64,000 nt of DNA, from positions 4,031,798 to 4,095,797 of the forward strand of contig NZ_CP036261.1 in assembly GCF_007741475.1 (NCBI RefSeq), given 5' to 3'. Positions within the stretch are counted from its first letter, which is position 1, and every line of letters begins with the position of its first letter. This document shows positions 59,456 to 64,000 of this stretch, piece after piece. The DNA comes from Rosistilla ulvae (lineage in GTDB: Bacteria; Planctomycetota; Planctomycetia; Pirellulales; Pirellulaceae). The notes under the pieces are model-generated. The model saw nothing but the letters and a program-made list of their open reading frames with translations, did not search any database and was not told the DNA's origin. Both the position numbers and the translations under genes were made by a program.

Positions 59456-60673
59456 ATGGATTCCATGCTGATGATTATCGGGATCATTACGATCCTGGCG
59501 GTAATTGCCCAATTGATAGGCCTTGCGACCGGAACCGCGACGGCCCACCAACGCTTGCGCGCCCACTGGCGCGATTGGTGCTCGCGCGCCGATTCGCAAT
59601 TGGCCGATCAGGTCGTCGCCGCCGACCGTTCCCGTCCCTTTTCCCCCGCATGGACCGGATGGCGAAGCCTGCGTGTCGTTCACACCGAAATGGTTTCCGC
59701 CGATTGCAAGACCTTCGTCTTTGCCGATCCCGATGGCACCCCAATGCCTTCGTTTGTTCCGGGACAATTTTTGATGGTTGGCCGCGTCGACGAACCTGGC
59801 GCCGCGCCCGTCGCCGCCCGTTGCTATTCGCTTTCCGATGCCCCTTCACCGACCCATTTGCAGATCACGGTCAAACGAATCGACGGCGGCCAGGTCAGCG
59901 CGTGGTTGCACGACACGATCTCCGTCGGCGACACCGTGCAAGCGCGAGCTCCCGGCGGACGATTTGTTCTCGATATCCAACGGACCGACCTCGTCGTCGG
60001 CATCGCCGCGGGAGTCGGCATCACGCCGATGGCCAGCATGGCCAAATATGTCACCAAGATGCAGCCAGGCCGATCGGTGATCGTCTTCCTGTCGGCTCGA
60101 GACGGTGCCCATTGTCCGATGGTCGATGAACTGCGGGAACTCGAACGCAAAACTCCCTATTTCACACTGGTGGTCTTGCAAAGTCGGCCGCAGCCGGGCG
60201 ATCACTTTGACTTGAAGGGCCGGTTGAGCATCGAGATCATCTCGCGCGTCGTCAGCCAACCTGTCGGCAGCTACTACCTTTGTGGACCGCCCGAATTCAT
60301 GACGTCGCTAAGCGATGCGTTGATCCAGTGGGGCGTCCCCGAAGATTCGGTCAGCTTTGAATCGTTTGGCGGCCCCAAGCCGCAGGCGGCAGTTGTCGAA
60401 GGAGAGGCGAGCCAGCCGATTCCGGTCGAATTTCGCAAAAGCGGCAAGAAGCTGTCGTTTAACGCCGCCGACGGCAACCTGTTGGACGCGGCTGAAAAAG
60501 CGGGTGTGCAGATGGACGCCGACTGCCGCGCCGGCGCTTGTGGTACCTGCCTGAAAAAGCTGCTCAAAGGAAAAGTCCAGTACGACCAGGCACCGTCGTT
60601 CAGCCCGATCGCCGAAGACGAATGCCTCCCCTGCGTTGCCCGACCATCCGAAGAGACCATCGTCGACGCCTGA
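59456..60673 (+). CDS. NqrF-like membrane-anchored ferredoxin-FAD reductase
   Basis: 405 aa from the ATG at 59456 with GGGA about 8 nt upstream. One N-terminal transmembrane helix (about 3-28) anchors it. Then an FAD/NAD ferredoxin-reductase module: FVPGQFLMVGR, RCYSLSDAPS (FAD-binding RxYS), GIAAGVGITPMASMAK and YLCGPPEFM (NAD site). The C-terminus is a plant-type 2Fe-2S domain with C357, C362, C365 and C393. In NqrF the 2Fe-2S domain is N-terminal, so this is the reverse order, as in some oxygenase reductases (vanillate/HmP-type). It passes electrons from NAD(P)H to an unknown partner; no Nqr subunit or oxygenase gene is near. Confidence 0.9.
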   Translation: MDSMLMIIGIITILAVIAQLIGLATGTATAHQRLRAHWRDWCSRADSQLADQVVAADRSRPFSPAWTGWRSLRVVHTEMVSADCKTFVFADPDGTPMPSFVPGQFLMVGRVDEPGAAPVAARCYSLSDAPSPTHLQITVKRIDGGQVSAWLHDTISVGDTVQARAPGGRFVLDIQRTDLVVGIAAGVGITPMASMAKYVTKMQPGRSVIVFLSARDGAHCPMVDELRELERKTPYFTLVVLQSRPQPGDHFDLKGRLSIEIISRVVSQPVGSYYLCGPPEFMTSLSDALIQWGVPEDSVSFESFGGPKPQAAVVEGEASQPIPVEFRKSGKKLSFNAADGNLLDAAEKAGVQMDADCRAGACGTCLKKLLKGKVQYDQAPSFSPIAEDECLPCVARPSEETIVDA

Positions 60674-60877
60674 GCCTCGACGCGTGAAGCCTCGTCCGTG
60701 GCGACCTGGCCGAATCCGTTATCGCGCGATGGAAGATCGGTTGGGAAAACAGATCTGCCCGCGGACGCCCCTGCTGGGCTGACGCAGCATTCGTCGATCG
60801 GTAGAATTCGAACCAGCGTCTCCCGATGAAGGCGTTCCTACCACGCTTTGATTCGACACTTCGCCGAGAATGCCACC

Positions 60878-62245
60878 ATGCTTCGTTCGCTTACGCTTGT
60901 TTTCTTCTTCAGTCTGACATTCGCAAGCCAAGCGTTGGCTCAGCCCGCCAGTCCCCCCGCCGCGCCGCCGAAACTCGGCCCGTACCTGTACGAGACGAAG
61001 CCGGACGATCCGGCGTTTGCAAGCTTCAATCCTCGTCGGGCGCCACAGCCGGGTGAGCTTCTGTTGCGGAAAGGGGATCGTTTGGCGATCTGCGGCGATT
61101 CGATCACCGAACAAAAGATGTACTCGCGGCTGATCGAGACCTATCTGACGGTCTGCGTTCCCGAACTGCAGATCACCGCGCGGCAGTACGGTTGGAGCGG
61201 CGAGAAGACCGACGGTTTTCTGCGGCGGATGGAGAAGGATTGCCTGACCTTCTCTCCGACGATCGCCACGTTGGCTTACGGCATGAACGATTCGCGCTAC
61301 CGACCGTTCGACGTCACCAACGGGCAATGGTACGAAGATCATTACACGGCGATCGTGCGGAAATTTAAAGCGAACGACGTTCGCGTCGTCGTCGGTTCGC
61401 CTGGCTGTGCCGGCAAGATCGCGACTTGGGTCAAGAGCCGATCGGGAACGTTGGAACAACACAACTTGAACCTGTGCGCTTTGCGAGACATCGCGATCGG
61501 CGTGGCTCAGGCTGAACAAGTCCGCTTTGCCGACATCTTCTGGCCAATGCTGCAGGCTCAAGTCTTCGCACCCGCTCAACATGACGCCACCGAAGAGAAG
61601 CCCTATCGCGTCGCCGGCAGCGATGGGATCCATCCCGGTTGGGCCGGGCAAGTGATCATGGCCTGGACGATGTTGCGATCGCTGGGGCTGGACGGCGACC
61701 TAGGAACAATCGAGATCGATACCGACAAAAACACGGCGACCGCCAACGGCGGACACTCGATCGATTCGTATGCCGACGGCGTCGCAACGGTCACCAGCAC
61801 GCGTTATCCCTTCTGTGCGCGGGGAACGCTGCACAGTGAAAATTCGATCCGATCGGGGATGACGCTTGTTCCCTTCAACGAAGACCTCAACCGCTTCCTT
61901 TTGAAGGTCAACGCGGCGACTGGCACCAAGTGGGAGATCACCTGGGGCAACCAGACGCAAACCTACACCGCAGAAGAACTCGCCCAAGGGATCCACTTGG
62001 CGTGGGAGTTTCCCGAGAATCCGTTCAGCGAATCGTTCGACCGCGTCGATGCGGCGGTCGCCAAAAAGCAAGCGTATGAGACGCTGCAGGTGAAGAAGAA
62101 CTTCCACGGTCCAGAAGGGCGAAAGGACTTCGACGCCGCCGTCAAGGAAACCGAAGCGGTCCGAAAACCGCTAGCCGATGCGATCGCCGATGCCATGCAA
62201 CCAGTGACGCATCAGATCGCGATCCGCCAAGTCGCAGGCGAATGA
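60878..62245 (+). CDS. Exported SGNH/GDSL-family hydrolase
   Basis: 455 aa from the ATG at 60878 with a Sec signal (LTLVFFFSLTFASQALA). The SGNH motifs are present: ICGDSITEQ (block I Ser), TARQYGWSGEKT (block II Gly), LAYGMNDSRYR (block III Asn) and SDGIHPGWAGQ (block V Asp-His). The remaining C-terminal part (about 290-455) is a planctomycete extension with a helical end. It probably removes acetyl or other ester groups from polysaccharides. The family is frequent near sulfatases in planctomycetes, matching the sulfatase at 57.6 kb. Confidence 0.92.
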   Translation: MLRSLTLVFFFSLTFASQALAQPASPPAAPPKLGPYLYETKPDDPAFASFNPRRAPQPGELLLRKGDRLAICGDSITEQKMYSRLIETYLTVCVPELQITARQYGWSGEKTDGFLRRMEKDCLTFSPTIATLAYGMNDSRYRPFDVTNGQWYEDHYTAIVRKFKANDVRVVVGSPGCAGKIATWVKSRSGTLEQHNLNLCALRDIAIGVAQAEQVRFADIFWPMLQAQVFAPAQHDATEEKPYRVAGSDGIHPGWAGQVIMAWTMLRSLGLDGDLGTIEIDTDKNTATANGGHSIDSYADGVATVTSTRYPFCARGTLHSENSIRSGMTLVPFNEDLNRFLLKVNAATGTKWEITWGNQTQTYTAEELAQGIHLAWEFPENPFSESFDRVDAAVAKKQAYETLQVKKNFHGPEGRKDFDAAVKETEAVRKPLADAIADAMQPVTHQIAIRQVAGE

Positions 62246-62323
62246 GTTCGATAGCCTAAAGCTGCGACCATCGCAAGCGCCCCAGTGGTGCTGGTGGGCC
62301 ATGAAACAGCGTTTGCGTTGACA

Positions 62324-63043
62324 TCAAAGACATTTGATCTCGTCGCGGATCTCGCACAACATCGCCAGGTGCCTTGGCGAAAATCCGCTTGTCGGCGACG
62401 CGGGGCGGTCGTCTCCCAATCCTGCCGAGCGTGACTGACTGACGCGCGACATGATCTGTTCGCGTAGCTCGGCTGCGTCTTCGATCCCTTGAACCAGCAG
62501 CTTGTTGCCGCTGGCGAATGGACTCTCGGCCTCCCCCTGCGACGAACCCGCGGTTTCGACGACGATCTCCGAGATCCCAAACAGATGCTGCAGCGGACCG
62601 CGTCGCAGATAGACGTTCTGCACATTTTCAAACGTGATCGTATGCTCATAGATCACCCAGATCCCACGCCGGGCTCGCAGGCTGCGGTCGGTGATCACGT
62701 ACCACATCGTGTCATAGCGAAGATGGAGCGCGATGTAAGCGACCAGATGCCCGACAAGCAACAGCGGAATCGCGATTCCTGTCAGCACCAGCGCGAGCTT
62801 GTCAGCTTCGATCGCCACCACGCCCAACGCGACAGCGATCAAGAGGTCGATGACGACGGCGACGACCCAAAAATTGAACTTCAGATAGCTCAAGAACGCC
62901 CGCGAGGGTTGGAAGCTGCGATAGAAATCGCCGTCGGCAACGGGCAGCGTCGGCGGATGATCGGGAACGCGAAAGCAATCGACGAGAATTTTCCAAACGC
63001 CGCGATAGATCCACGGCGAGGATCGAGCAACGGGAGCTGTCAT
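62324..63043 (-). CDS. Membrane protein with bacterial PH domain (YdbS/YdbT-like)
   Basis: 239 aa. Two closely spaced hydrophobic helices (about 52-98) precede the bacterial PH (bPH2) domain: RYDTMWYVITDRSLRARRGIWVIYEHTITFENVQNVYLRRGPLQHLFGISEIVVETAG. The C-terminus is polar and helical. Its start overlaps the previous PH gene by ATGA. The YdbS/YdbT paralogues of Bacillus and other bacteria form pairs of this kind; YdbST affects resistance to a bacteriocin, but the general role is unknown. Confidence 0.88.
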   Translation of the reverse strand: MTAPVARSSPWIYRGVWKILVDCFRVPDHPPTLPVADGDFYRSFQPSRAFLSYLKFNFWVVAVVIDLLIAVALGVVAIEADKLALVLTGIAIPLLLVGHLVAYIALHLRYDTMWYVITDRSLRARRGIWVIYEHTITFENVQNVYLRRGPLQHLFGISEIVVETAGSSQGEAESPFASGNKLLVQGIEDAAELREQIMSRVSQSRSAGLGDDRPASPTSGFSPRHLAMLCEIRDEIKCL

Positions 63044-63561
63044 GTCTCGTCTCCCGCCGGCTCGTTTCGAATCCGTCGCAGTTCGTTGCGGATCTCGGTC
63101 AACACGCCCAACACGTCATCCTCGCCATCATCCGATTCGGAATCAAGCGTCTCGTTCCGCGCCCCTCGCATCTGGGCATACAGGAAATCGCGTAGCGGTT
63201 CGGGAGCGCGGATCCCTTCGATCTGCATCGTCGCCCCGGCGGTTCCCGAAGCGGTCTGCAGCGGCAATTTGGAAAGTCCCATCCAGCGTTCGACGATGTT
63301 CCGCGTGACGTGGATGTCTTGTAAACGTCGATACGTGAGATGAACCTCGCGTCGAAAAAAGTACCCCCAACACATCGAGACGCCCGTGTCGTCGAATCGA
63401 TAGCGAAGTGTCTTGAATCGAATCCACAACGGGAGAAAGACAAACGGAAACCCGACGACGGTGCAGGCCGCGACCAACAGGTAATAGACCAGCAGCGAAT
63501 CGTCTGGACGCGTGATCTTCGACGCGTCAAAGGGTTGCGGCGGCGGAGGCGATTCGGTCAC
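63040..63561 (-). CDS. Membrane protein with bacterial PH domain, paired with the next gene
   Basis: 173 aa from a GTG. One hydrophobic hairpin (about 24-48, VYYLLVAACTVVGFPFVFLPLWI) precedes a bPH2-type domain: TLRYRFDDTGVSMCWGYFFRREVHLTYRRLQDIHVTRNIVERWMGLSKLPLQTASG. It closely parallels the downstream PH protein, and the two probably form a membrane heteromer. It overlaps the downstream start by ATGA and lies 12 nt after the sugar isomerase stop. The C-terminal tail is acidic and then helical. Confidence 0.88.
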   Translation of the reverse strand: MTESPPPPQPFDASKITRPDDSLLVYYLLVAACTVVGFPFVFLPLWIRFKTLRYRFDDTGVSMCWGYFFRREVHLTYRRLQDIHVTRNIVERWMGLSKLPLQTASGTAGATMQIEGIRAPEPLRDFLYAQMRGARNETLDSESDDGEDDVLGVLTEIRNELRRIRNEPAGDET

Positions 63562-63573
63562 GTCGATTCTCGT

Positions 63574-64000
63574 TTACAAAAGGTTTTCGAGGTAGGATCG
63601 CGATCGGTTGATCTCAGCGGTCACTTCGGCCGTCGTCTCCAAAATCGGAATCCCCCGCGGCACCGGATGCATAAAGATCTCGGTCCAGCCGCTGAACTTG
63701 GTCTCGACCAACGCGTCGACCAGCGGTCCAAAATCGAGCTCGCCTCGCCCCGGCATTTGCAGCAATTCCTGTGACTTCGGCAGCTTCTTCATGCATCCCA
63801 TCCCGTATTGCCAGGCATAAAAGACCGACAACCGATCGCCGAGAGACTTAATCAGTTCGGCCAATGCTTCGGAGTCTTGGTCCAAATGATACGGTGCCAA
63901 AGCAATTCCCAGATGATCGCTGGGACACAGATCGATCAGCCACCGCAGCGAATCGGGAGATTCGATCAAATTGTTGCCGTGGTTTTCGATAGCGATCGTG
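63574..64000 (-). CDS. Sugar phosphate isomerase/epimerase-like TIM barrel (5' end outside window)
   Basis: The frame runs open to the window end, reading IAIENHGNNLIESPDSL at the upstream edge; the Glu in IAIENHG is the conserved metal-binding residue of xylose-isomerase-like TIM barrels (AP endonuclease 2 superfamily). Next come LGIALAPYHLDQD, with a second metal/substrate position, and a C-terminal GRGELDFGPLVDALVETKFSGWTEIFMHPVPRGIPI, where the E-x-M-H end is typical of the family. It is the first gene of a minus-strand operon with the two PH proteins. Substrate unknown. Confidence 0.85.
   Translation of the reverse strand, partial: TIAIENHGNNLIESPDSLRWLIDLCPSDHLGIALAPYHLDQDSEALAELIKSLGDRLSVFYAWQYGMGCMKKLPKSQELLQMPGRGELDFGPLVDALVETKFSGWTEIFMHPVPRGIPILETTAEVTAEINRSRSYLENLL

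Overview
The window is a high-GC chromosomal stretch from a planctomycete, most likely a Pirellulaceae member (Rhodopirellula/Rosistilla-like). The assignment is by inference from family content: a DUF1559 prepilin-like protein, a PSCyt1-DUF1549-DUF1553 cytochrome paired with a Tat-exported DUF1501 protein, DUF1598, DUF1080, two arylsulfatase-family proteins, and many non-ATG starts with weak Shine-Dalgarno sequences. About 42 protein genes were found. No rRNA, tRNA, CRISPR array, insertion sequence or prophage was recognised.

Layout. 1-6.85 kb: the most unusual locus. A giant protein, cut by the window edge, carries a Hanks-type kinase C-lobe, a DUF4011-like region, a UPF1/COG1112-type SF1 helicase and a C-terminal MTES_1575/Vsr-like nuclease. 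Its stop codon overlaps the start of a coiled-coil partner with an undescribed C-terminal domain. 6.9-9.5 kb: DUF1559 protein, His-rich membrane-anchored protein and exported redoxin. 9.8-17.9 kb: marR-RND efflux operon with a near-perfect palindrome upstream, followed by a Tat metallophosphoesterase and a sulfatase. 17.9-23 kb (minus strand): zinc-ribbon Ser/Thr kinase, PP2C phosphatase, TPR protein and esterase. 23-30 kb: AsmA-like protein, CutA, a half-length UvrC/Cho-like nuclease and a PPi-type phosphofructokinase. 30.5-38.3 kb: Wzc-like tyrosine autokinase, the PSCyt1/DUF1501 pair and a PhnA-type zinc-ribbon protein. 38.4-42.2 kb: ApbE, def-fmt and a DUF1080 protein. 42.4-52.3 kb: a small anchored protein, FHA-GAF sigma-54 activator, DUF1598 protein, Wza-like exporter, a lipoprotein and a Wzy/ligase-TPR protein; this looks like exopolysaccharide or cell-surface biogenesis. 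52.4-57.2 kb (minus): rhomboid-MATE and guaA-nagB pairs. 57.6-64 kb: second sulfatase, NqrF-like reductase, SGNH hydrolase, and an operon of two bacterial PH-domain proteins behind a sugar isomerase/epimerase cut by the window end.

How genes work together. Translational coupling is common: ATGA overlaps occur at kinase-helicase/partner, MFP/RND, PSCyt1/DUF1501, rhomboid/MATE and PH/PH, and def/fmt overlap by 8 nt. Wzc, Wza and the Wzy-like ligase would form one capsule/EPS export system, although Wzc lies about 13 kb from the other two. Def and Fmt act on the formyl group of initiator Met. The zinc-ribbon kinase and PP2C form a reversible Ser/Thr phosphorylation module.

Limits: all calls are from reading the sequence and recognising motifs. 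No database search was run, and both window edges cut genes.
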